Source: Bacteroidaceae bacterium
GTDB lineage: Bacteria > Bacteroidota > Bacteroidia > Bacteroidales > Bacteroidaceae
Direction of reading: 5' to 3'
Length of the DNA: 64,000 bases
NCBI GenBank assembly: GCA_017458585.1
Contig: JAFTAJ010000037.1
Location: forward strand, 1-64,000
The notes under the pieces are model-generated. The model was given only the letters and a program-made list of their open reading frames with translations. It did not search any database and had not been told where the DNA came from. Position 1 is the stretch's first letter. Each line of letters begins with the position of its first letter. The translations under genes and the position numbers were made by a program. Below, in pieces: positions 7,739 through 16,064 of this stretch.

Positions 7739-8689
7739 ATGAATACAGAGTATCACAATCATCATCATGACCACGAGCATGACCATAGCCATGGTGAACC
7801 GTTGAAATCGCGCTATGAGCAGGCTTTTAGTAAGTTTAACCTCCACTTGCACGACGAGATAGTGCAAGAGGAAGCAAAGACTTTGATTGCTAAGCATATA
7901 GACGAGAATCGCACTACAGAAGTGCTACGTTTTCTACTCAGCACGATAGAGCTAACATCGCTCAAGGTAACGGACAACGAGGATAGCATCTTGCGGATGG
8001 TGGAGAGAGTGAACAGTTTTGTCAATGATAATCCAGCCTTGCCCCACCCTGCCGGCATATGCGTCTATCCGCGCTTTGTGAATATTGTCAGCAACAGCCT
8101 TGAGGTTGAGGATATGGAAATCAGTACAGTCTGCGGCGGTTTCCCCTCCAGTCAGACGTTTCCCGAGCTAAAAACTGTGGAGACGGCTCTTGCGGTGAAG
8201 GACGGAGCTACTGAGATTGACGCTGTTTTGCCTGTAGGTTTTTACCTGGCAGAGGATTACGATACCATTTACAATGAGATAGACGAGATAAAATTGGCCT
8301 GCGGACAAAGTGTGCCGCTAAAGATTATTCTTGAAACGGGCGCCCTGCAAACTGCCGCAAATGTCAAGAAGGCGGCTATCCTTGCCATCTACAGCGGAGC
8401 TGACTATATCAAGACCAGCACGGGAAAGATAGAGCCCGGAGCTACGCCCGCAGCTGTCTATACCATGTGTCAGACGATACGGGAATATTATGAGCAGACA
8501 GGCACAGCTATAGGAATTAAGGTAGCCGGTGGTGTGCGCACTACGGAGGATGCCTTGAAGTATTATACCCTTATAAAGGAAGTTCTGGGCGAGGAGTGGC
8601 TTAATAATCGTTTGTTCCGTATAGGTGCCAGCGGCCTCGCAAATAACATTTTGTCCGAAATCATCGGGAAAAATATCGAGGCTTTCTAG
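7739..8689 (+). CDS. deoC: Deoxyribose-phosphate aldolase with His-rich N terminus
   Basis: DeoC cleaves 2-deoxyribose 5-phosphate to glyceraldehyde 3-phosphate and acetaldehyde in deoxynucleoside catabolism. The TIM-barrel motifs are clear: ADYIKTSTGK with the Schiff-base lysine at about K225, and GIKVAGGVRT with the second lysine near 261. The first 20 residues are unusual: a run rich in His and Asp (HNHHHDHEHDHSHGE) precedes the catalytic fold, and the protein (316 aa) is longer than simple DeoC enzymes (about 220-260 aa). The region resembles metal-binding His-rich tails of zinc or nickel chaperones. A well-placed promoter supports this start. The stop overlaps the polA stop in the shared tetramer CTAG. 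Confidence 0.93.
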   Translation: MNTEYHNHHHDHEHDHSHGEPLKSRYEQAFSKFNLHLHDEIVQEEAKTLIAKHIDENRTTEVLRFLLSTIELTSLKVTDNEDSILRMVERVNSFVNDNPALPHPAGICVYPRFVNIVSNSLEVEDMEISTVCGGFPSSQTFPELKTVETALAVKDGATEIDAVLPVGFYLAEDYDTIYNEIDEIKLACGQSVPLKIILETGALQTAANVKKAAILAIYSGADYIKTSTGKIEPGATPAAVYTMCQTIREYYEQTGTAIGIKVAGGVRTTEDALKYYTLIKEVLGEEWLNNRLFRIGASGLANNILSEIIGKNIEAF

Positions 8690-11511
8690 TGTGCTTCTAA
8701 CCAATTGGTGCCCCAGCCGCAGTCGGCAAGTAGTGGAACCTTCAGTTCTACGGCATGCTCCATTTCGTATTTCACAATCTGCTCTACTTTTTCTTTTTCT
8801 TCTGGGAGGACGCTGAAGTTTAGTTCGTCGTGAACCTGCAGGATCATTTTTGACTTTAGGTTTTCCTCGTTGAAACGGCGGAAAATTCGAACCATTGCAA
8901 TCTTAATGATATCAGAAGCAGATCCTTGGATAGGAGCGTTCACAGCATTGCGTTCCGCATATCCGCGCACCACGGCATTGTGCGAAGTTATGTCAGGAAT
9001 ATAACGGCGGCGATGGAAGATTGTTTCGATAAAGCCGTCGTTTTTGGCTTTTTGTTTGGTGTCCTCTATAAAGTCGCGTATGCCGGTGTAGGTATTGAAG
9101 TAGCCCTCTATCAGTTCCTTGGCCTCGGTGCGGCTGACGCCCATACGTTGTGCAAGGCCAAAGGCCGAGATTCCGTACATAATACCGAAGTTTGCGGTCT
9201 TGGCTTTGCGACGTTCATCGGCCGTGACGTCAGCCAGGTCCTTGTGCAATATCTTTGCTGCTGTTGCAGCATGTACATCGTTGCCTTGGAAGAATGCGTC
9301 AATCATGTGTTGGTCGCCTGAGAGATGTGCCATCACGCGTAGCTCAATCTGCGAGTAGTCGGCAGAGAAGAAGAGTTGTCCTTGCTCAGGGATAAACGCT
9401 TTGCGTATTTCTTTGCCGTCATCGCCGCGCACGGGAATGTTTTGTAGATTTGGGTCGCTAGAGGAGAGGCGTCCCGTGGCGGTGACAGCTTGATTAAAGG
9501 AGGAATGTATATGGTTTGTATCCGGATTTATCAGTTTTGGCAATGCGTCAACATATGTGCCAAGCAGCTTTTTCATGGCACGGTATTTGAGGATATAGTC
9601 CACCACGGGACTCTCCGTGCGTAGTGTCTCCAGCACCTCTTCGTTGGTGACATATTGCCCCGTTTTGGTCTTCTTTGCTTTATCATTCAGTTTAAGGCGT
9701 TCAAAGAGTACTTCGCCTACTTGTTTTGGCGATGAAATGTTGAATTTTTGTCCGCTCAGCGCATAAGCTTGTTCTTCGTATTCGTTCATGCGCGCTGTGA
9801 AAAGTTGTGACGTCTCCTGTAGAGAGTTGATATCTATCCTCACGCCTGTTTGTTCCATGTCTGCAAGCACTAAGGCTAGCGGCACTTCTGTTTCCTGATA
9901 GAAGGGTAGCACCTGCTCCTCCTCTAGTTTTTTGTGGAGTAGGGGGTAGAGTAGGTATGCGGCATCGGTCTGCTGTGCCAAATACTGCGATAAAACCGTA
10001 GTATTTACTTCACGACAATCCTGATGCTCCTTCCATTTCTCGCCAAATACTCTTGTGATGTCCATCAGTGAGGTGTGTATATAAGTTTCCGCCAGTTGGA
10101 AGAGGCCGTGCTTCAATTCGGGCTGTAGTACATAGTGAGCGAGCATGGTGTCAAATACCTGCCCTTTGATATCGATGCCGATTTTTTTGAGCATCTGTGC
10201 CTGTGGCTTGAGATTGTGACAAATTTTTAGTGTCTCTTCGTTTTCAAACATTGCCTTGATCCAAGCATACAGTTGTCCGTAATCCTGGAAATTTTCGCGC
10301 AGTTTTAGGTATATCCTTTCGCCATTGTTCAATCGTAGGGCAAGACCACACATTTTTGACTCAATAGCATTTATTGAGGTCCAGGCGACGCAGAATGAGA
10401 ACTTTTCCCTGCAAAGAATTTCTGCCATTTTTCGAGCCTGTTCGCTCTCATTTTCAATGATTTGGCAGTCAAGATTTGACGATTCTACTGCGATTTCTTG
10501 AGCTTCTACGGATTTTTCTGACCAGTCGTACGCATCTGTGGCAAATAAATCAAGTTGAATCGGGCCTGTTGGTTTGCTTTTTGCTTTTTGTATGTTAGTA
10601 GTAGGTAGTTGGTTAGTGTCGCGACTAGAAGATAGGGTGGGGGAGTTGTCAACTACTTTTTTAATCAAAGAGTAAAACTCTAATTCTTTGAATATCTCGC
10701 GTAGTTTGTCTTTATCTGGTTCTTTTCGTCGCAGACTGTCGGTATCAAAGTCGAGGGGGACATCGGTCTTTATCTTTACGAGAAACTTAGAGAAGAGCAC
10801 TTGCTCTTTGTTCGCTTCAATCTTTTCGCGCAGTTTGCCCTTAATCTTGGATGTGTCGAGATACATGTCTTCTATCGAGTCGTAGGTCTGCATAAGTGTG
10901 CATGCAGTCTTCTCGCCTACTCCTGGGCAGCCGGGCACATTATCTACCGCATCGCCCATAAGGCCGAGGATGTCCACCACTTGCTCCGCCCTCTTGATGC
11001 CATACTTGGCGCAAATCTCGGCAGGCCCTAGCTTTTCGGCACCCTTGCTGCCGAGTCCGGGTTTGTATATAAGAACATTGTTGCGCACCAACTGCCCGTA
11101 GTCCTTGTCGGGCGTCATCATATAGGTCAACATACCGCGCTGGCCTGCCTGTAGGGCTATCGTGCCTATAACATCGTCAGCCTCGTAGCCTGACACTTCT
11201 AATATTTCTATATTGTATGCGCGCAGGATGTCTTTGATAATGGGTACGCTGAAGCGTATGTCCTCAGGGGTCTCTTCGCGTTGCGCTTTGTACTCTGGAT
11301 ATACTTCATGGCGAAAAGTGCCGCCCTTGGGGTCGAAGGCTACTGCGATGTGTGTGGGATTTTCTTTCTGCAAAATTTCCTCTAAGGTGTTCACAAACCC
11401 AAAAATGGCCGATGTGTTTTGTTTTTTCGAGTTTATGCGTGGATTGCGGATGAGAGCGTAGTAAGCCCTGTAAATCAGCGCGTAAGCATCTAAAAGAAAT
11501 AGTTTTTCCAT
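8686..11511 (-). CDS. polA: DNA polymerase I with degenerate proofreading domain
   Basis: Pol I fills gaps and removes RNA primers in replication and repair. The 941-aa protein has the 5'-nuclease domain (DAYALIYRAYYA; GYEADDVIG; about 1-290), a linker built on short repeats (about 295-320), a 3'-exonuclease-like domain and the polymerase domain (motif A FSADYSQIELR, motif B RRKAKTANFGIMYG, motif C QVHDELNFS). In the exonuclease domain the usual DTET motif is replaced by CVAWTS (about 372-377), and the motif II aspartate is missing in HNLKPQAQML; the motif III aspartate (QQTDAAYLL) remains. Proofreading is therefore probably lost. It converges on deoC with overlapping stops. Confidence 0.96.
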   Translation of the reverse strand: MEKLFLLDAYALIYRAYYALIRNPRINSKKQNTSAIFGFVNTLEEILQKENPTHIAVAFDPKGGTFRHEVYPEYKAQREETPEDIRFSVPIIKDILRAYNIEILEVSGYEADDVIGTIALQAGQRGMLTYMMTPDKDYGQLVRNNVLIYKPGLGSKGAEKLGPAEICAKYGIKRAEQVVDILGLMGDAVDNVPGCPGVGEKTACTLMQTYDSIEDMYLDTSKIKGKLREKIEANKEQVLFSKFLVKIKTDVPLDFDTDSLRRKEPDKDKLREIFKELEFYSLIKKVVDNSPTLSSSRDTNQLPTTNIQKAKSKPTGPIQLDLFATDAYDWSEKSVEAQEIAVESSNLDCQIIENESEQARKMAEILCREKFSFCVAWTSINAIESKMCGLALRLNNGERIYLKLRENFQDYGQLYAWIKAMFENEETLKICHNLKPQAQMLKKIGIDIKGQVFDTMLAHYVLQPELKHGLFQLAETYIHTSLMDITRVFGEKWKEHQDCREVNTTVLSQYLAQQTDAAYLLYPLLHKKLEEEQVLPFYQETEVPLALVLADMEQTGVRIDINSLQETSQLFTARMNEYEEQAYALSGQKFNISSPKQVGEVLFERLKLNDKAKKTKTGQYVTNEEVLETLRTESPVVDYILKYRAMKKLLGTYVDALPKLINPDTNHIHSSFNQAVTATGRLSSSDPNLQNIPVRGDDGKEIRKAFIPEQGQLFFSADYSQIELRVMAHLSGDQHMIDAFFQGNDVHAATAAKILHKDLADVTADERRKAKTANFGIMYGISAFGLAQRMGVSRTEAKELIEGYFNTYTGIRDFIEDTKQKAKNDGFIETIFHRRRYIPDITSHNAVVRGYAERNAVNAPIQGSASDIIKIAMVRIFRRFNEENLKSKMILQVHDELNFSVLPEEKEKVEQIVKYEMEHAVELKVPLLADCGWGTNWLEAH

Positions 11512-11575
11512 ATTGACAAAGTAATTTGTTGGTAAAATTAAGCATTTATTACGACTTTAACCGCTGAATTATTAC

Positions 11576-11583
11576 TAAATTTG
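11576..11583 (+). promoter_or_regulatory. -7 promoter box for polyprenyl synthase
   Basis: TAAATTTG matches TAnnTTTG and lies 19 bases before the GTG start at 11603, in the divergent region between polA and the synthase. Confidence 0.55.
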
Positions 11584-11602
11584 CTTTCGAAATTTTAATA
11601 AC

Positions 11603-12574
11603 GTGGACAAGATATCTCATATTCGCAAGCCTATAGAGGCCGAATTAGAACGATTTGGTATTCTTTTTGATGAAACGATGGGTCAGGCCGACGGTCTATT
11701 GGGCAGAATATGCCAGGGCATAGCCGAGCGCAAGGGCAAACTCATGCGTCCAATACTGTTGTTCCTCGTGGCCAAAGAGTGGGGCGAGGTTACTATGGCT
11801 GCCTATCGTTCCGCCCTTACTCTTGAGTTGCTCCACAATGCTTCGCTTGTCCATGACGATATTGTTGATGAGAGCGACATGCGTCGAGGTAAACCGTCTG
11901 TGCGCTCCATTTATGGCAACAAAACAGCAGTCCTTGCAGGCGACTATCTCCTTTCCTCGGCTCTCGAGAGTGCGGCTCTCAGCGGTGATATTGAAATTGT
12001 TAACAATGTGTCGCTGCTTGGCAAGCAGCTTAGCGAGGGAGAGCTGCTGCAACTATTCAATACGCAAAACACAGATTTTAGCGAGAAGAAATATTTTCAT
12101 ATCATTCGACTCAAGACAGCGTCTCTCTTCTCTGCAGCCACACGCATAGGAGCCATTTCTTCCGGTGCGCCCGCAGAGGCGGTGAGCCGCATGGATCGTT
12201 TGGGTGACCTCATTGGGCTTTGTTTCCAGATACGCGACGATATCTTCGACTACTACAATGACAATGTGGGCAAACCTTCCGGCAACGACATGCTCGAAGG
12301 AAAACTGACGCTTCCTGTTCTTTATGTTCTCAACAACACCGACGATCCTGACATGTTTACCATAGCTACCAAGGTACGCAGCGGCATTGCTACTGCCGAC
12401 GAGATAGCAGCACTTGTCAGTTTCACCAAGGAGCAGGGTGGCATCGCTTATGCTAACGACCGTATGGGTATTCTCTCTGCTGAAGCGAAGACTCTCATCG
12501 CCGATTTCAGAAATGCAAAAATTAAGCGCGCGCTAACCCAGTATATCGATTTTGTTAGCGAGCGCACCATATAG
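11603..12574 (+). CDS. Polyprenyl diphosphate synthase (trans-isoprenyl)
   Basis: This enzyme condenses isopentenyl diphosphate onto allylic diphosphates to make isoprenoid chains, here most likely the menaquinone side chain. Both aspartate-rich motifs are present: HDDIVDESDMRRG (first, about residue 89) and RDDIFDYYND (second, about 214). The 323-aa length fits long-chain synthases of the IspB type rather than the undecaprenyl (cis) family. Chain length cannot be read with confidence. The start codon is GTG, directly after a -7 box; no ATG is available upstream. It faces away from polA and converges on dprA with a 21-base gap. Confidence 0.88.
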   Translation: MDKISHIRKPIEAELERFGILFDETMGQADGLLGRICQGIAERKGKLMRPILLFLVAKEWGEVTMAAYRSALTLELLHNASLVHDDIVDESDMRRGKPSVRSIYGNKTAVLAGDYLLSSALESAALSGDIEIVNNVSLLGKQLSEGELLQLFNTQNTDFSEKKYFHIIRLKTASLFSAATRIGAISSGAPAEAVSRMDRLGDLIGLCFQIRDDIFDYYNDNVGKPSGNDMLEGKLTLPVLYVLNNTDDPDMFTIATKVRSGIATADEIAALVSFTKEQGGIAYANDRMGILSAEAKTLIADFRNAKIKRALTQYIDFVSERTI

Positions 12575-12595
12575 GCTCAGTTCAAAAAGATAGTA

Positions 12596-13717
12596 TTATT
12601 TTGTCATTTTCCGCCACTGTGCTCCAGGCAGTTGGCGCACTATGTTGCGAAACTCCAGTTCGCTGAGTGCCGCCATTACTGTAGGTGCGCTCAGTCCCGT
12701 GTTTGCCAGCAGCGCGCTTAAATGTGTGGGCTCGGCCTTCAGGGCATTGAGCACCATGCGTTCTTCTGTTGTGAGGTCGTCATCGAAGAAAGAGGGTAGC
12801 ACTTGCACGTTTTCTTTCGGCACCTCCCATCCCAGGATTTTAACTATGTCAGCTGCGGAGGTAACAAGGGCTGCGCGGTTGGTAGCTATAAGTTGATTGC
12901 AACCCACGGAGGCAGGATCGCTGGCGCGGCCCGGACATGCCATGGCCGTAAGATTATATTCATTGGCATAGCGTGCCGTGGTGAGCGCACCACCACGCTC
13001 TTTGCTCTCTACCACCAGCGTTGCTTCGGCTATGCCGGCTATCAGTCGGTTGCGATGCAAAAAGTAGGATGGTTCCATCTTGGTGAACGACGGATACTCC
13101 GTAAGAAGCCCGCCTTGCTGCATCATTCGTTGGGCGGTGTTGCGATGCACTGAGGGATATAATCTGTCGAGACCATGAGCAAGCACCGCTACGGTGGGCA
13201 GTTGGTTGTCGAGCGATGCGCGGTGGGCATTGATGTCTGTTCCGTAAGCCAGTCCGCTAACTATGAGTAAATCAGGGAAATATTTGGCCAGCTCGCTGAT
13301 GATGTTTTCCACCATGTCGCGGCCGTACTCTGTGCAGGTGCGTGTGCCGACAATGGCAAGTGAATGTGTGGGGTTGAGATTGGTGTTGCCTTTATGATAC
13401 AGCGCTAGAGGCGCATCGACACATACTTCAAACAGTTGTTTGGGGTAGGCGCTGTTATCGGGGGTTAGGATTTCGATGCCATGTTTCTCGGCAAACTCTA
13501 CTTCGCGCATGGCTCTGTCGATAGACTCTTTCAGTTCTTTTTGGTCGATAAGGAAAGCCTGAGGATTAAGATCGGGCGCTATAGCTTGAAGGTTGGAGGA
13601 GTGCTCCACTATAGCCGTAGCCGAGCCTACCCGTTGATATAGTTCCAACAACTGTCGGCTACGGTTGGCAAACATTATGGCAAGAGCTACGCAATTAAGG
13701 GTCTCGTTTGATATCAT
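12596..13717 (-). CDS. dprA: DNA-processing protein DprA (Smf)
   Basis: DprA binds incoming single-stranded DNA and loads RecA during natural transformation. The Rossmann-type core is clear: LAIVGTRTCTEYGRDMVENI, then VSGLAYGTDINAHRASL, then AHGLDRLYPSVHR, then TEYPSFTKMEPSYFLHRNRLIAG (shown here in part). The C terminus is a small winged-helix domain (TGLSAPTVMAALSELEFRNIV). The frame extends seven codons upstream to a TTG, but the -7 box at 13736-13743 overlaps that, so the ATG at 13717 (MISNETLNC) is the likely start, giving 373 aa. DprA alone does not show competence; the protein is widespread in Bacteroidales. Confidence 0.93.
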   Translation of the reverse strand: MISNETLNCVALAIMFANRSRQLLELYQRVGSATAIVEHSSNLQAIAPDLNPQAFLIDQKELKESIDRAMREVEFAEKHGIEILTPDNSAYPKQLFEVCVDAPLALYHKGNTNLNPTHSLAIVGTRTCTEYGRDMVENIISELAKYFPDLLIVSGLAYGTDINAHRASLDNQLPTVAVLAHGLDRLYPSVHRNTAQRMMQQGGLLTEYPSFTKMEPSYFLHRNRLIAGIAEATLVVESKERGGALTTARYANEYNLTAMACPGRASDPASVGCNQLIATNRAALVTSAADIVKILGWEVPKENVQVLPSFFDDDLTTEERMVLNALKAEPTHLSALLANTGLSAPTVMAALSELEFRNIVRQLPGAQWRKMTK

Positions 13718-13735
13718 GGGATATGATTTTGCATG

Positions 13736-13743
13736 CAAAGTTA
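13736..13743 (-). promoter_or_regulatory. -7 promoter box for dprA
   Basis: The minus strand reads TAACTTTG, a TAnnTTTG match, about 19 bases before the ATG at 13717. It excludes the upstream TTG start. Confidence 0.6.
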
Positions 13744-13787
13744 GTAAAAAAGTGAAATATGAGAAGGGACAAACGGCGGTATTGTTG

Positions 13788-13795
13788 TATATTTG
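13788..13795 (+). promoter_or_regulatory. -7 promoter box for GH29 fucosidase
   Basis: TATATTTG matches TAnnTTTG and lies 22 bases before the ATG at 13818. Confidence 0.6.
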
Positions 13796-13817
13796 CAGTT
13801 GAATTAACGATTGTGAT

Positions 13818-15287
13818 ATGCTTTATAGAAAGATTTTTTTGGTGTTTGGGCTTCCCCTCCTGTGTATCGGGACGGCAGGCCGTGTGAAGGCTCCGCAGCC
13901 TTGCGGCCCTGTGCCCACAGAGCGCCAGCTACGCTGGCATGATATGGAGATGTATGCATTTATTCATTTCACTACCACTACTTTCCGTGATATCGAGTGG
14001 GGATATGGCGATGCTTCCCCTGACGAGTTCCAGCCCGACAGTCTGGATTGCGAACAATGGGTCAGGGCTCTCAAGGCAGCGGGAATGAAGGGTGTGGTTG
14101 TGACAGCCAAGCACCACGATGGTTTCTGTCTCTGGCCATCGCAGCATACCGATTACAGCGTAGCTGTGTGTCGGTGGCGGCATGGCAAGGGCGATGTACT
14201 GAAGGAGCTGTCTCTTGCAGCACACAATAATGGTCTTAAATTTGGTGTATATCTTTCGCCTTGGGACCGCCATGATCTTCGCTATGGCAAACTGGAATAC
14301 GTTGACTATTTCAGAGCCCAGCTCAGAGAATTACTAACTGACTACGGCCCTATTTTTGAGGTATGGCAGGATGGCGCAAATGGTGGTGACGGATACTATG
14401 GCGGAGCCTGCGAGCAGCGTGTGATAGACAAGAAAACATATTATGGTTGGGAGCAGACAGACAGTCTTATTCGCGAGTTGCAGCCTTGGGCAGCTATCTT
14501 CAGTGACGAGGGGCCTGATACCCGTTGGTGTGGTACGGAGCGCGGATTTGTGGGCGAGACCAACTGGTGCACAATTACTCGAGGACAATCTCCAGAAGGG
14601 GATGAGCGCACGGCGTGGCTGCAACAGGGAGAAGAGAATGGCCGCGACTGGGTGCCAGCGGAAGTGGATGTGTCTATCCGTCCCGGGTGGTTCTATCATC
14701 CTAAGGAAGACGATAAAGTAAAGACAGTGAATCAGTTGATGGAGATCTACTATAGCTCTGTGGGCAGGGGAGCCAATTTGATACTGAATGTTCCGCCCAT
14801 GCCGAACGGACGCCTTCATCCTACTGACGAGGCTACCCTTAGTGCTTTTGGAAAAGCGCTGAAACAAGAGTTTTCTCAGCCTTTGTGCAACCGTTTTACG
14901 CGTATCTCCGCCACCAATACGAGAGGGGGCAGTCGTAAGTTTGCGGCAAAGCGAATGCTCGATGGCAAGAAAGGCACTTATTGGGCTACGGATGATAATG
15001 CGAAGAGCGCAACCATCACGCTGAGTTTTGAAACAGAGCGTGAGTTCAACCGCTTGAGCATCAGCGAGAATATTTCGCTTGGACAAAGGGTGAAGGCTTG
15101 GCATGTGGAGGCAAAAAAAGAAGATGGCAGCTGGCAGCAAATTGCTGCAGCCACCACGGTGGGTCATAAACGCCTTTTAAGATTTAATAATGTACGCGCT
15201 CGTGAGGTGCGCATATGTATTACTGATGCAAAGGCGTGCCCCTGCATAAGCGAGTTGCAGCTCTTCCTCAGTGAAGGCAATTATTGA
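13818..15287 (+). CDS. Alpha-L-fucosidase, GH29, with C-terminal F5/8C-like domain
   Basis: GH29 enzymes release alpha-linked L-fucose by a retaining mechanism, typically from host or plant glycans. The 489-aa protein begins with a signal peptide (KIFLVFGLPLLCIGTAGRVKA), so it acts in the periplasm or outside. The catalytic TIM barrel shows HDMEMYAFIHF, VVTAKHHDGFCLWPS and the nucleophile in FEVWQDGANGG (Asp about 185). From about residue 360 a beta-sandwich similar to coagulation factor 5/8 type C domains follows, probably carbohydrate binding. It has its own promoter and no SusC/SusD pair nearby, so it is not in a classical utilisation locus. It converges on the thioesterase gene. Confidence 0.92.
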   Translation: MLYRKIFLVFGLPLLCIGTAGRVKAPQPCGPVPTERQLRWHDMEMYAFIHFTTTTFRDIEWGYGDASPDEFQPDSLDCEQWVRALKAAGMKGVVVTAKHHDGFCLWPSQHTDYSVAVCRWRHGKGDVLKELSLAAHNNGLKFGVYLSPWDRHDLRYGKLEYVDYFRAQLRELLTDYGPIFEVWQDGANGGDGYYGGACEQRVIDKKTYYGWEQTDSLIRELQPWAAIFSDEGPDTRWCGTERGFVGETNWCTITRGQSPEGDERTAWLQQGEENGRDWVPAEVDVSIRPGWFYHPKEDDKVKTVNQLMEIYYSSVGRGANLILNVPPMPNGRLHPTDEATLSAFGKALKQEFSQPLCNRFTRISATNTRGGSRKFAAKRMLDGKKGTYWATDDNAKSATITLSFETEREFNRLSISENISLGQRVKAWHVEAKKEDGSWQQIAAATTVGHKRLLRFNNVRAREVRICITDAKACPCISELQLFLSEGNY

Positions 15288-15309
15288 TGCCTGGTTTTTT
15301 AGGTTGTAG

Positions 15310-15702
15310 CTATTCAAACATGGCACCCAGTTCGGGCGAGTCACCTAGTTTTCCATTGACACGGGCCACCGTCTCCACTTTGCCGCGCACGCACAGTTTT
15401 TCGTCGGGCAGTCGGTAGATATCCTGCTGGAACACATATTTTGGCCCCTCCTTATATACATTGAGGCAACTTACAAAATCTTTGTCGGGCGTGAGCGGCT
15501 CTTTGAATTGTACTGTTACGCGAGCCACCACGGCATCCACGCCATGCTTGTGCAGTTCTATAAAACTGATGCCCTTGCTCAGTAGAAACTGATGACGTGT
15601 GTGCTCCATATAATGCAGATAGTTAGCGTTGTTCACTATCCCTTCTACATCGCATTCATAATCGCGCACGGTCATCTGGAGTTTAAACATGTAGTCTTTC
15701 AT
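15310..15702 (-). CDS. Hotdog-fold acyl-CoA thioesterase (YbgC/FadM type)
   Basis: This cytoplasmic enzyme hydrolyses acyl-CoA or 4-hydroxybenzoyl-CoA-like thioesters. The 130-aa protein shows the hotdog-fold signature DVEGIVNNANYLHYMEHTRHQFL at about residues 19-40 (shown partly), where the aspartate is the catalytic residue and the asparagine-rich loop precedes the long helix. The substrate cannot be read from the sequence. In Bacteroidales such proteins are often annotated simply as acyl-CoA thioesterases. It has its own -7 box at 15726-15733 and is transcribed toward the fucosidase gene, leaving a 22-base gap between stops. Confidence 0.88.
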   Translation of the reverse strand: MKDYMFKLQMTVRDYECDVEGIVNNANYLHYMEHTRHQFLLSKGISFIELHKHGVDAVVARVTVQFKEPLTPDKDFVSCLNVYKEGPKYVFQQDIYRLPDEKLCVRGKVETVARVNGKLGDSPELGAMFE

Positions 15703-15725
15703 AGTTTTTTTGTTTTATTCTGCCG

Positions 15726-15733
15726 CAAAGGTA
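15726..15733 (-). promoter_or_regulatory. -7 promoter box for thioesterase
   Basis: The minus strand reads TACCTTTG (TAnnTTTG), 24 bases before the ATG at 15702. Confidence 0.6.
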
Positions 15734-15764
15734 GCAATTAAATTTCAGACTTCAACAGTCAATT

Positions 15765-15810
15765 TCAGAGAAAAATATCAGCGCTCTGCCTAGGTTTTAG
15801 CAGAGCGCTG
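15765..15810 (-). terminator. Intrinsic terminator downstream of tRNA-Met
   Basis: A perfect 11-bp stem (15779-15789 with 15800-15810, core CAGCGCTCTGC) encloses a 10-base loop. On the minus strand it is followed by ATATTTTTCTC. It lies 14 bases after the tRNA 3' end and should end that transcript. Confidence 0.75.
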
Positions 15811-15824
15811 CGGATGTCTATGTG

Positions 15825-15898
15825 TGGACCAGGTAGGGCTTGAACCTACGACCTCCAGATTATGAGTCTGTTGCTCTAACCAACTGAGCTACAAGTCC
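15825..15898 (-). tRNA. tRNA-Met (anticodon CAT)
   Basis: The minus strand gives a 74-nt cloverleaf without encoded CCA. The D-arm reads GTAGCTCAGTTGGTTAGAGC, the anticodon loop CTCATAA carries CAT, and the T-arm contains GGTTCAAGCC. The acceptor stem starts GGACTTG and ends CTGGTCC, with a G-T pair and one mismatch. The loop context is that of the elongator methionine tRNA; a lysidine-modified Ile tRNA (also CAT) is less likely. A TACTTTTG -7 box lies at 15953-15960 and a terminator follows. Confidence 0.93.
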
Positions 15899-15952
15899 AG
15901 GAAAAAGTTAAAATTTCAATTCTAAACTGTCTATTTTTGGAGTATTGCGGTG

Positions 15953-15960
15953 CAAAAGTA
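15953..15960 (-). promoter_or_regulatory. -7 promoter box for tRNA-Met
   Basis: The minus strand reads TACTTTTG (TAnnTTTG), 54 bases before the tRNA 5' end. A plus-strand TATTTTTG at 15932-15939 nearly overlaps it and could serve the alpha-galactosidase gene in the other direction. Confidence 0.5.
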
Positions 15961-15988
15961 CATAAAAAAATTGATTTCCGATATTTTA

Positions 15989-16021
15989 TTGCAGAAAATT
16001 CTACTTTTATTACTATATTCG
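15989..16021 (+). promoter_or_regulatory. Candidate promoter for GH27 alpha-galactosidase
   Basis: TATATTCG (16014-16021) differs from TAnnTTTG by one base; TTG lies 22 bases upstream (15989-15991). It is 43 bases before the ATG. A perfect box at 15932-15939 is the alternative. Confidence 0.35.
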
Positions 16022-16064
16022 CAGTCAAATATAAACTGTAATTAAAAAAAAAGTAATTGGTATT

